Below, piece after piece: positions 5,867 to 13,328 of a DNA stretch of 25,666 nucleotides. How positions within the stretch are numbered: position 1 is the first letter of the stretch; each line of letters starts with the position of its first letter. The stretch is from Onstottus_A sp049273835 (lineage in GTDB: Bacteria; Acidobacteriota; Blastocatellia; UBA7656), in contig JBASRM010000313.1 in the NCBI GenBank assembly GCA_049273835.1, positions 1-25,666 of the forward strand. Direction: 5' to 3'. Made by a program: the position numbers and the translations under genes. The notes under the pieces were generated by a model, which had not been told where the DNA came from, did not search any database, and saw nothing but the letters and a program-made list of their open reading frames with translations.

Positions 5867-8776
5867 TTAATATTTCTTTTGCAGCTTTACTCCGCTGTAG
5901 TATTTCTGAAGAATTGCCGTGTATGAGTAGCCTTCTTTTGCAAGGCCGTAAGCCCCGATCTGACACATCCCTACTCCATGTCCCCAGCCCCGTCCGGTAA
6001 ACACAAACGCAATGACCCGGCCGAGCGAATCTATCTCGCGATCGACTACGAAGAGATATTCCTTCAGCCCGAGCACCGCGCGAATCTGAGGCCGCCGCAA
6101 TGTTGTGTGACCCTCATCGCCAGTCACCTCAACCTCCGTGACACGGCTGGAAGAACTGAACGCGACAGGTTCGACGAGCTCGGGCCGGCCGAGGTTCACT
6201 CCCGCGCGACCCAGACGCTGCCGCAATTCTTCCACAGTGAGACGCTCTTGCCATTGCGCCACGCTCGAGAACCGGTCGCTTGAAGCGCCACGCTCTGATA
6301 TTGAAGCTTCGAGAAAATCCACTCGTCCGTCAGTACTCAAATGGTAGGTGATGCGTTCGCCGCCTATTAACGCCAGACGATCAACCGCGTAGCTCTCGCC
6401 GCCGATATTTCGAAACAACCAAGCGCCTTCTCCCACCTCCAGGCTGTTCTTTTGGGAACTTCGGCTCGAGTCATTTTGTGAAATCATCTTTGGGGAAGAC
6501 CCATCTTGAGCCGTGAGCTTGGTGGATTTGCTTTCGCGGCCATCGTCTTTCTGCGAGCCTGCCGGTTTCGGCGTGGTTTCGCGTCGCTCACCTCCCGTCA
6601 CATTTAGCGTAGTGTAGCGCGATTCCTGCGGGCGCGATGGTGTCGCGCCGCTCAACAAAGTCTTCGGGGCCTGCGGGGCCTGCGTCGCCACAATCAATCG
6701 ACCTTTCTCTGAGGGCGCCGCGATTCCAGGCCTGAGTTCCGGATTCTGAAATCTGAAATCTGAGATCTGAGCCTTGATTGATTTCAAAGTCAACGCGCGA
6801 GCGAGAGTTTCGAACGCTTGTCCCCGCGTGATCGTGGTTTGACCGTCGAGAGCGGCATCGGCCGGCGGGCGAAGTATCCCGTCTCTCAACAACATTGCAA
6901 CTTCCGCTCGAGCCTCGGCTGGGAAGTGCTCCAAACGAATCCCGCCCAGCACATAGTCGACGTCCGCAGGAGCCAGCAACGTGTTTGCGCGGCCCGCGCC
7001 GTAAAATGAGGCGGCAACCAGCCGGGTGAATTCAGCCAGCCGAGTCACGTCTCCCGAGTTGAAACCGGGCTGATTTTTTTGAGCAAGCCGGGCCGATTGA
7101 TTCATCCAGGTTCTCAGTTCATCTCGACCGGGCGCACTGCGCAAGTAGGAACTCGCCAATCGGCGCGGCAGCGAAAACCCGAGCACGGAAAGCAGCGCAA
7201 CTTCGCGGGCGATCGAACGGCCATCAACCCCCTCCAGGGTCTCGCGTGCTCGCCTGGTTGTGATGTCGCGCTCAGCGATCAACTGATTGTCGGGAGAACA
7301 TGCAACCGCGCGCAAATAAGGGACCGGCTTGCCACCAAAGACCTCTTCATTGTTTTCGGTGCGCCCGCCGCAGTTAGCCGTGTACAAGGCCTCGATGGGG
7401 GCGAGCTTTCCATCCTCATTTGCATAAGCCACCACAATGCCGCGCGTCTCCTCGATTGCGCGATTGGTCAATGCGCGTTCTGAGGAGAGCCCGCCATAAA
7501 CCTGAGCGCGAGTGTCGTCGACCAGATCGAATCCTTCCTCGCGATGCTGGCCCACGCGCGCAAGCGCGTAACTGCGCGCGGCAATCGCTTGGGCCTTAAG
7601 CGCTTCGATCTCAGGATAAACGCTTGGGGAAAGCTCCATTGGCACCACGCCGCGAAGATATTGTTCAAGTGGCAACACATTCACTACGTTGATGCGGCTG
7701 CGCGGATTCAGAACCAGGTGGATCTCGCCTCGATAGTCCTTGCCGCCAACTCGGATGGCCCCCGGCATGTTGCTATCGGATTCAGCGTTGCCTCTTTCGC
7801 TTTGACTTAGCTTCGGGCTGCGTGTCCTTACGTCAGACCGATCAGTTTCATGCGCGCCGGTTCGGTTCTCTCGAGACGAAACGTCGACCATCTGTTCACG
7901 ATTCAGATTCGAGGATTTGGTTAATGGAGAAATGATCAACTCATCGCCGCTTGAAGCGGCCAACCGGTCGGCGGCTAAGGCCGCCATCTCGACGGTAGCG
8001 TACTCAGGCCTTAGGATCGCGCGTTCACCGCCCGCATAAGTGGGTTGGGCGGTGTACTTCGCTGTTCGAGAGGTCGCGGCCTTAACGGATTCCGAAGCAA
8101 GCTTTTCTGGTTTCCTGTCTTCCACCACGCGAGCCTCATCGTAACCGGCTTTGCGCAGCCGTTCGGCCATTCGCGTTGCATCGCTTCGATCTCTGAACTG
8201 GCCTATAAGCACCGCAAAATCTTTTTGCTTCTCGTCGAAGGATGTGCTGACCGGCTCGAAAAACTTTTTATTCAGTTCGTCCGCGAGCTTTCGCGCAGCG
8301 CGGGCATCGTCGGAAGTTCCGGCGCTAACGTGGTAAACCGCCGCTTTGGAATCGCGCAACGCATCTCTTTCGGCGCGGTGACGCAATTCGACGCGAAGCG
8401 ACCCGGTTGCGATCCATTTGCCTTCCTCAAAGGTCTTTTCGGCCCTGTTCACAATAAGACCGGATGGACAGCTTAGCGCGACGGAGGCGACGTCGGTCAT
8501 CAACGCGACGCGAATGATCGGCCCCTCGGGCGAGGCGTTAGCGGCGGCATTGGTCTTCGGTTCTACTCTGCGAGGCCTGCTCAATCCATCATCCCCGGCC
8601 TGTGTCGTATTCCTGTCCAGTGATGGTGAATACTGTCTTTGTGACTGCATCCCAGCCGCAAATACACTCGGACCGACAGACGGACCGATCTGGCTCCAGC
8701 CTGTCATTGAGAGCGCCAACGCCAACGCCAACGCCAGACGGCGACCGGGCCGTCTGCATCTATTATGAGTTTTCAT
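5867..8776 (-). CDS. Large SpoIID/LytB-domain peptidoglycan protein with SPOR domain
   Basis: This is a 969-residue exported protein: basic N-terminus plus hydrophobic stretch (about 13-41). A SPOR-like, peptidoglycan-binding segment lies at about 145-220. The SpoIID core is at about 338-490, with LRGVVPMELS (374-383), ALKAQAIAARSYAL (392-405) and YTANCGGRTENNEEVF (465-480). The family's C-terminal signature GRGWGHGVGMCQIGAYG lies far away at 928-944. SpoIID proteins are lytic transglycosylases that cut peptidoglycan strands lacking stem peptides; sporulation is not implied. Between the two halves lie an SLH-like segment (about 575-665) and a low-complexity Ser/Lys/Gln-rich linker (about 680-780), which makes it much longer than usual. 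The TonB-family gene ends 7 bases upstream, so the pair is probably co-transcribed. Confidence 0.8.
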   Translation of the reverse strand: MKTHNRCRRPGRRLALALALALSMTGWSQIGPSVGPSVFAAGMQSQRQYSPSLDRNTTQAGDDGLSRPRRVEPKTNAAANASPEGPIIRVALMTDVASVALSCPSGLIVNRAEKTFEEGKWIATGSLRVELRHRAERDALRDSKAAVYHVSAGTSDDARAARKLADELNKKFFEPVSTSFDEKQKDFAVLIGQFRDRSDATRMAERLRKAGYDEARVVEDRKPEKLASESVKAATSRTAKYTAQPTYAGGERAILRPEYATVEMAALAADRLAASSGDELIISPLTKSSNLNREQMVDVSSRENRTGAHETDRSDVRTRSPKLSQSERGNAESDSNMPGAIRVGGKDYRGEIHLVLNPRSRINVVNVLPLEQYLRGVVPMELSPSVYPEIEALKAQAIAARSYALARVGQHREEGFDLVDDTRAQVYGGLSSERALTNRAIEETRGIVVAYANEDGKLAPIEALYTANCGGRTENNEEVFGGKPVPYLRAVACSPDNQLIAERDITTRRARETLEGVDGRSIAREVALLSVLGFSLPRRLASSYLRSAPGRDELRTWMNQSARLAQKNQPGFNSGDVTRLAEFTRLVAASFYGAGRANTLLAPADVDYVLGGIRLEHFPAEARAEVAMLLRDGILRPPADAALDGQTTITRGQAFETLARALTLKSIKAQISDFRFQNPELRPGIAAPSEKGRLIVATQAPQAPKTLLSGATPSRPQESRYTTLNVTGGERRETTPKPAGSQKDDGRESKSTKLTAQDGSSPKMISQNDSSRSSQKNSLEVGEGAWLFRNIGGESYAVDRLALIGGERITYHLSTDGRVDFLEASISERGASSDRFSSVAQWQERLTVEELRQRLGRAGVNLGRPELVEPVAFSSSSRVTEVEVTGDEGHTTLRRPQIRAVLGLKEYLFVVDREIDSLGRVIAFVFTGRGWGHGVGMCQIGAYGLAKEGYSYTAILQKYYSGVKLQKKY
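6745..6772. repeat. Heptanucleotide repeat inside the spoIID-like gene
   Basis: There are four 7-bp units: tctgaaa, tctgaaa, tctgaga, tctgagc. They lie within codons for residues about 669-678 of the SpoIID-like protein, giving the peptide AQISDFRFQ at the start of its low-complexity linker. The unit resembles the intergenic repeats (shared GAAA core) and looks like an intergenic-type repeat tolerated in a disordered linker. Confidence 0.7.
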
Positions 8777-8783
8777 AACGGTA

Positions 8784-9773
8784 CTACAGCGGGAAGAAAT
8801 AGACCGTAACCGTAAAGGTGATCGAGTTGCCTGCTGCTAGGGGGAATCCTTCGAAGGGGCTTGCTGTATATATAGCTTGTCGAGCGTAATCGTCAAGCAC
8901 GGGATAACCGCTCGAGCGACTCAAACGCGTCGACACGATCTGTCCATCCTGTTTGATGACCAGACCAAACTCCGCCGAGACCTTGTCGCGCAAAACATCT
9001 TTTATCCATTCTCGCGGCATGATCCGTTCGTTCGCTTTTCTGATTTTCGCCCTCACCAATGCCATGTACTGGCCCTCGGCTGCTGCCAGCCCAAGAGCAC
9101 TCGACTCGACACTGGTGCTTCGGCGCGAGCCTGCCGGAGCGGCTGCCGAACTCCCGGAACCGGGCGCGCTTTGGTCTTGCTTGGGGGAAGGCGCGGGCGG
9201 AACGGGCGCCGCGGGCGTCGGAGGAGCCTGGGCCAGCAACGCCTCGTCAAATTGTGGGATGCGATTCGCCTGTATCGAGGACGTCGCCGGAGGACCCGTT
9301 TGAGAAACCGTCGCTCCCAAGCGATCCCGATCACGTCGTGCGCGAGAAGCCCTCAGTTGCTTTTCGATCACGTCCGACGAAGGAAGGCGTCCGCCGTGTC
9401 CGCGCTGCTCGGCCGGCTTCGGAGATCGTGGGATCAGGTGCAAGTCGTCGGCGTTGGCTGGGTCAAACTTCAGCCGGCTGAGGTCCGCGCGCTCGAGAGG
9501 CTCGGGCGAGGTTCGAAGAGGTGTCTGGTTCGCAGGAGGAGCAATTTCGATCAGCGTGACCACCGAAACCGGGCGCCGGCCGCTTGCGATCGCCTGCATC
9601 ATCGCCCACGAGTCGAGCTTGATCAGCGCTGCATAGAAAACTATGTGCACGACAACCGACGCCGAAAGAAGAAAAGTGAATCTACGGTTGCTTCCAAGCC
9701 TGGACCGCAGTGAGGCAAGCGGACCTGCATCACTGCGCTGGTCATCTATGTATCGGTCTAAAGTCTTAAGCAC
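8784..9773 (-). CDS. TonB-family energy transducer protein
   Basis: This 329-residue protein has a short cytoplasmic N-terminus, one membrane helix (about 33-52), and a long Pro/Ala/Ser-rich periplasmic stretch (about 75-225) that includes a PPTPAAPVPPAPSPK run. The C-terminal domain (about 232-329) is TonB/TolA-like, with an EFGLVIKQDGQIV strand and SSGYPVLDDYARQAI. Such proteins use the proton gradient, through ExbB/ExbD, to drive outer-membrane receptors or envelope processes; no exbBD genes are in the window. The start is GTG at 9773 with no good ribosome site, so the true start is uncertain. It is immediately followed by the SpoIID-like gene, hinting at a cell-envelope role over classic iron uptake. 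Confidence 0.8.
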   Translation of the reverse strand: MLKTLDRYIDDQRSDAGPLASLRSRLGSNRRFTFLLSASVVVHIVFYAALIKLDSWAMMQAIASGRRPVSVVTLIEIAPPANQTPLRTSPEPLERADLSRLKFDPANADDLHLIPRSPKPAEQRGHGGRLPSSDVIEKQLRASRARRDRDRLGATVSQTGPPATSSIQANRIPQFDEALLAQAPPTPAAPVPPAPSPKQDQSAPGSGSSAAAPAGSRRSTSVESSALGLAAAEGQYMALVRAKIRKANERIMPREWIKDVLRDKVSAEFGLVIKQDGQIVSTRLSRSSGYPVLDDYARQAIYTASPFEGFPLAAGNSITFTVTVYFFPL

Positions 9774-9796
9774 TGCTTTAAACGTTTCCGTTTCGA

Positions 9797-9934
9797 GTTT
9801 CTGGTTTCTGGTTTCTGGTTAACCTTGTCGAAACAGCCGATCGAGGGCCAAGACTAGAACCAGAAACTGCGCTTACTCCCTGAAACCAGAAAACTCTCAA
9901 CCCAACCAAAACTAGAAACCAGAAACCAGAAACC
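9797..9934. repeat. Inverted pair of GTTTCTG heptanucleotide repeats
   Basis: Between the TonB-family gene and the serine hydrolase gene, the plus strand has three GTTTCTG units at 9798-9818. The opposite orientation (agaaacc units) appears at 9914-9934, with partial copies near 9859-9893. The arms (about 23 bp, one mismatch) are reverse complements and could form a long stem. The whole 9774-9971 gap is built mostly of such repeats; I see no credible gene in it. Confidence 0.8.
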
Positions 9935-9971
9935 ACGAACGCCTTCCCCCGTCCCGACGCTGGAAACGGTT

Positions 9972-11180
9972 TCAACTAGAAACTGTTTCTACTCCGAGCT
10001 CGTTGAATCGACGCCGTATCTCTCGCATATCAAACGCCTCAACGCGCGGATGCACTCGATTTGTGAGCAGGACCAACACCCGGCGTTTGTGCGGATCAAT
10101 CCATATGCTTGTTCCAGTGAACCCGTTGTGACCAAACGCCGTCGCCGGCAGCGCGGGTCCGGCCGAGCAGTCTGGCGTTTCGGCTATGATCCAGGCAATC
10201 GATCTTGAGGTCGCACAATCCGGCGTTAGATTGTCGCTAAACAGTTTGAGCGATTCCGATCTTAACAGCTCGCTGCCGGGCAAAAACTGGTTTGCCATCC
10301 GAAACACTTCGCGCGCGGTCGAGAACAATCCCGCGTGTCCGGCTACACCGCCCATAAAATGCGCGTTCCCGTCGTGCACCTCACCCCAGATCACGTCCGT
10401 GCGCCACCTTCGACTTGAAGGCACCGGCGAAGCGTCGCCCAGAGAGAGTTCAAGCAGCGAGGCAGCGTGGTCGTCCGCAGCGAACCGAACCGGAGTATCA
10501 AACCCCATCAACCGCCGCCGCGCGGTCACGTCCGCAACCGCATTCGCGAGCTCAAAGGCCTGGCCGTGCTCGGATGCTGCAATCTGCCGCCGCAATTCCT
10601 TCGGCGGGTTAAACATCGTCCGGTTAAGCTTGAGAGGATCGAATATCTCCTGTCTTGCCAAACTGTCGAACTGCTCGCCGGTGATGCGCTCCAACACAAA
10701 TCCCAAAAGAATATAGTTAAGGTCGCTGTAGATCACTTCATTATGGGTCTGGGTGGGGCGGGGCTCGAGCAGAATGCGAGCGATCGCCGCGGGAACTTCT
10801 GCACGCGTTTGTGTTTCGAGGTATAGCGGGCGCCAGTTTGGAAGACCCGAGGTGTGAGTCAGCAACCGGATCAGCGTGATTCCGTCGTGCCGTTCAAACT
10901 CTGTGAGGTAGCTCCCCAGCGGCGCATTCAAATCTAAAAGGCCGCGCTCTGCAGATCTAACTATCAGTAGGGAGGTAACCAGCGGCTTGGTGAGCGAAGC
11001 CAGATCGTAAATCGTATCCAGGGTAGCCGGTATGCGCTCGGGCTCTACAACTGCACAGCCCAGAGCATCCTCGGCGATGGGTCGTTGATTCTCGCCAACT
11101 AAGTATTGCGCGCTTGGAAACGAGCCTCGTGCAATCTCAGATTGCAGGTAATTGGAAATGATTTCGGAACGGTCAGCCAT
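9972..11180 (-). CDS. Serine hydrolase of the beta-lactamase / penicillin-binding-protein-like family
   Basis: This is a 402-residue class C beta-lactamase-fold protein. The nucleophile motif SxxK is S62-L-T-K65. The second motif is YSDLNY (151-156), with Asp where many relatives have Asn. The third motif is HNG at 351-353 (FGHNGFTGTS). GGVAGHAGLFSTA (277-289) is also typical. Relatives act as peptidases, esterases or cell-wall enzymes; the substrate cannot be named from sequence. No signal peptide is obvious, so it may be cytoplasmic. About 45 residues (about 211-258) separate the AASEHG and VIWGEVHD motifs, which some relatives join more closely. It is a single-gene unit with its own possible promoter. 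Confidence 0.85.
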   Translation of the reverse strand: MADRSEIISNYLQSEIARGSFPSAQYLVGENQRPIAEDALGCAVVEPERIPATLDTIYDLASLTKPLVTSLLIVRSAERGLLDLNAPLGSYLTEFERHDGITLIRLLTHTSGLPNWRPLYLETQTRAEVPAAIARILLEPRPTQTHNEVIYSDLNYILLGFVLERITGEQFDSLARQEIFDPLKLNRTMFNPPKELRRQIAASEHGQAFELANAVADVTARRRLMGFDTPVRFAADDHAASLLELSLGDASPVPSSRRWRTDVIWGEVHDGNAHFMGGVAGHAGLFSTAREVFRMANQFLPGSELLRSESLKLFSDNLTPDCATSRSIAWIIAETPDCSAGPALPATAFGHNGFTGTSIWIDPHKRRVLVLLTNRVHPRVEAFDMREIRRRFNELGVETVSS

Positions 11181-11198
11181 TTTGGTTTCTAAACATTC

Positions 11199-11247
11199 AC
11201 CGGTCTGAACTGGTGAGATTATAGCGTTGGGGAGCGATGGTTGAGAA
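11199..11247 (-). promoter_or_regulatory. Possible promoter and operator-like dyad of the serine hydrolase gene
   Basis: On the minus strand a perfect TATAAT (11218-11223) lies 18 bases after TTCTCA (11242-11247), a 4-of-6 match to the -35 consensus. Just downstream, 11199-11216 forms an imperfect dyad (caccggt / actggtg, one mismatch) that could bind a repressor or fold in the leader. Based on motif match only. Confidence 0.4.
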
Positions 11248-11328
11248 GCAGTTGTGTTGGTGACGCTGCATCGACGCTAGACCAATAACCGTGACTCTAA
11301 CTGCTACACAGGCTAAGCCTATGCCGTA

Positions 11329-12189
11329 TCACCGCGTCAGCTTGAAGTTGAATCCTCGCTGGCGCGCTGCTTCATAAAGCAGTATCGCAGCGGCTGAGGC
11401 TACGTTGAGCGATTGCACTCCCTCAGTCATGGGGATGTGTACAAACTCGTTGGCTGCTCCCTGCGCGCCCGCCGAAAGCCCGGTTGCTTCGCGCCCGAGA
11501 ATCAGAGCAATAGGGACGGTCATATCCACCTCGGTACAAACTTTGACTGCTTCGACACGCGTCACGTCTTCGATTACACCTTGCGATCGAGGCGGGGCGG
11601 GACTGGAGGCGACAATCTTAATGTTGTGCGTGCGACAGCGGGCGGCGATATCCTTGCGCTGCGCGCCTGTGACCAGCGGCAATCGGAGCGCTGATCCCAT
11701 CGAAGCGCGAATGGCCTTGTCGCTGAATGGGTCCACAGTGTAGCGAGTGGTGATGAGCCCGCTTGCGCCGGTAGCTTCCGCAGTTCGGATGATCGTTCCA
11801 AGGTTCCCCGGGTCCTGAAGCTCGTCGGCGATAACCAAAAGATCAGGAGTTCCCGCGAACATGTCGTCGAGATCCAGATAGGGCCGGCTGACGATCGCGG
11901 CGACACCCTGCGGAGTCTTTGTGTCGGTGATGGCTTCCATCACCTGTTTGGAAACAAGAGCGCCGCGGCACTGCACTCGCCGCAGAGAATCGAGCAAAGC
12001 CGCGCCGTGTTCACTGGATGCCAGTTCGGCGGTAAACGCAACGCTTTCGAACCGGGCGCCCGTACTGAGCGCATCCTCGATCAGGCGAACACCTTCCAGA
12101 AAAACGTGATGTCGCTCACCGATCCCGCGAACTCGCCGGAAGCGCTTAACGAGTGGGTTCTGCCGGCTGGTAATCTTTTCAACGAGCAT
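11329..12189 (-). CDS. TrmH/SpoU-family RNA 2'-O-methyltransferase
   Basis: This 286-residue protein, counted from ATG 12189, has an N-terminal SpoU substrate-binding domain (ITSRQNPLVK... about 1-95) and a C-terminal SPOUT knot. The three family motifs are present: DELQDPGNLGTIIRTAEA, LILGREATGLS, and HIPMTEGVQSLNVASAAAILLYE. Such enzymes transfer a methyl group from S-adenosylmethionine to a ribose 2'-OH in rRNA or tRNA; the exact RNA target is not clear. An in-frame start at 12339 would add 50 residues overlapping the upstream gene and unlike the family, so I reject it. The chosen ATG overlaps the end of the upstream membrane protein gene by 11 bases, suggesting one transcript. Confidence 0.88.
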   Translation of the reverse strand: MLVEKITSRQNPLVKRFRRVRGIGERHHVFLEGVRLIEDALSTGARFESVAFTAELASSEHGAALLDSLRRVQCRGALVSKQVMEAITDTKTPQGVAAIVSRPYLDLDDMFAGTPDLLVIADELQDPGNLGTIIRTAEATGASGLITTRYTVDPFSDKAIRASMGSALRLPLVTGAQRKDIAARCRTHNIKIVASSPAPPRSQGVIEDVTRVEAVKVCTEVDMTVPIALILGREATGLSAGAQGAANEFVHIPMTEGVQSLNVASAAAILLYEAARQRGFNFKLTR

Positions 12190-13123
12190 GGCGGTAAGAG
12201 GGTTGCGCGTTCTGGGAAAAGAGTGAAGGACAAATTGAGGTATCATCGATCCAACCCCTGACACCCAACATCCATCCCGAAATGAACAGGTACATTGCCC
12301 AGCTTTCGACAGCGAAAGGGGGAAAACCAAGATAACCAAGCACAGGCATCTCGAATACTTTCAGATTCCCAAGATAAGGAACGGTGTACGTCCACTTCGT
12401 CAAAGCCCAATAGTTCCAAAACTCCCACAACACTCCACAAACGGCTCCACTTGCAAGTAAAGCCAAGAGCCGCCGATAGTTCCCGCGCCTGAGGTCGCCG
12501 GTGATCGAAGGCCACCCGCGAAGCGCGTTCATCGGATCGAGCACCAAAATCAATCCAAGCCAAATCAGCGGTACCAGCCACGGCGAGATCAACACAAGCG
12601 GCAGAGCGGCACCAACGAAGCCCACAGCGATAATCAGATACAGCGATCTGTTCGACAGTTTAATGGCGCGCGCAAACCTGACCTTGCTGAACAGCGTGGC
12701 GTGGAAAAGTTCCGCAGTCTCGAAAAGCGCTGGAGAAATTGTGGCGAACGCCCAGTCGTAGCCCAACCGCCGTAGAAACAGATTCGGCTCCAGATTATGA
12801 TAGTGCCACCAGAGTTCAAGATCGGATCGCCAGAAGCGCGGCGCGTTGTAGAGCTCAAACACCCACCAACTCGCGATTGAGACCACCGCAATGATGACGA
12901 ACTCCGCGCGAGCGGTGACCAACAGCGAGTGGCCCTTCACCTTGTACACCAGCGCATCAACGAACAAAATGTACCCGGTCCACACGATCGGAGTGAACCA
13001 CTCGCCGACGATTTGATTGCCCGAAAAGAGAAGCGTTTCAGCGACCAGGATGATCAGTAGGCCGGCGACTCCGTGAAGCTTGAGGGCCAAACGGCGGCTG
13101 CCGGTTCTTTCAAGAGTAACCAT
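12179..13123 (-). CDS. Conserved-looking polytopic membrane protein of unknown function
   Basis: This is a 314-residue protein with about eight hydrophobic segments spread over residues 15-290. A striking aromatic block in the second half reads LWEFWNYWALTKWTYTVPY followed by KVFEMPVLGYLGFPPFAVE; this looks like a family signature, but I do not recognise a named function. Acidic and aromatic residues within predicted helices suggest a transporter or membrane enzyme, though nothing fixes this. It is the first gene of a two-gene unit with the RNA methyltransferase, overlapping by 11 bases. A TATACT box sits only about 8 bases before the ATG, so transcripts might be nearly leaderless. The coding call is firm; the role is open. 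Confidence 0.75.
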   Translation of the reverse strand: MVTLERTGSRRLALKLHGVAGLLIILVAETLLFSGNQIVGEWFTPIVWTGYILFVDALVYKVKGHSLLVTARAEFVIIAVVSIASWWVFELYNAPRFWRSDLELWWHYHNLEPNLFLRRLGYDWAFATISPALFETAELFHATLFSKVRFARAIKLSNRSLYLIIAVGFVGAALPLVLISPWLVPLIWLGLILVLDPMNALRGWPSITGDLRRGNYRRLLALLASGAVCGVLWEFWNYWALTKWTYTVPYLGNLKVFEMPVLGYLGFPPFAVESWAMYLFISGWMLGVRGWIDDTSICPSLFSQNAQPSYRHAR

Positions 13124-13227
13124 CCGGCAAAGTATACTACAGCTCAGGGCACCGCCATCGCGGGCTCAACTTGTTTGGTTGTTCGACCGCACTCGCGCGC
13201 AGATCTGATCAGCTTTTGTCGCCTACC

Positions 13228-13255
13228 TTGACAAGCCGCCGCGCAGAGCTATCCT
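13228..13255 (+). promoter_or_regulatory. Predicted sigma-70-type promoter of the APC permease gene
   Basis: A perfect -35 TTGACA (13228-13233), a 16-base spacer, and -10 TATCCT (13250-13255). Transcription would start near 13262. A 17-codon ORF (13267-13320, ATG to TAA) lies between this point and the permease ATG at 13329; whether it is translated is unclear. Confidence 0.5.
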
Positions 13256-13328
13256 ATCCTTTAGCCATGGACTTGCATTCTGCGCCATCATTGCCGGGAG
13301 ACTCCAGCCGAAGCTCATAAAAGAGCGG

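Noticed and set aside
5754..5966. 70-codon frame after the spoIID-like gene
   Set aside because: It overlaps the end of that gene in another frame, lacks a ribosome site, and its tail resembles low-value intergenic sequence.
8877..9713. 278-codon open frame on the plus strand
   Set aside because: Antisense shadow of the TonB-family gene; strongly arginine-rich, with no recognisable domain.
9778..9975. Possible 65-codon gene on the minus strand
   Set aside because: It is made of translated heptanucleotide repeats (peptides such as NQKPETRN), with no ribosome site or domain.
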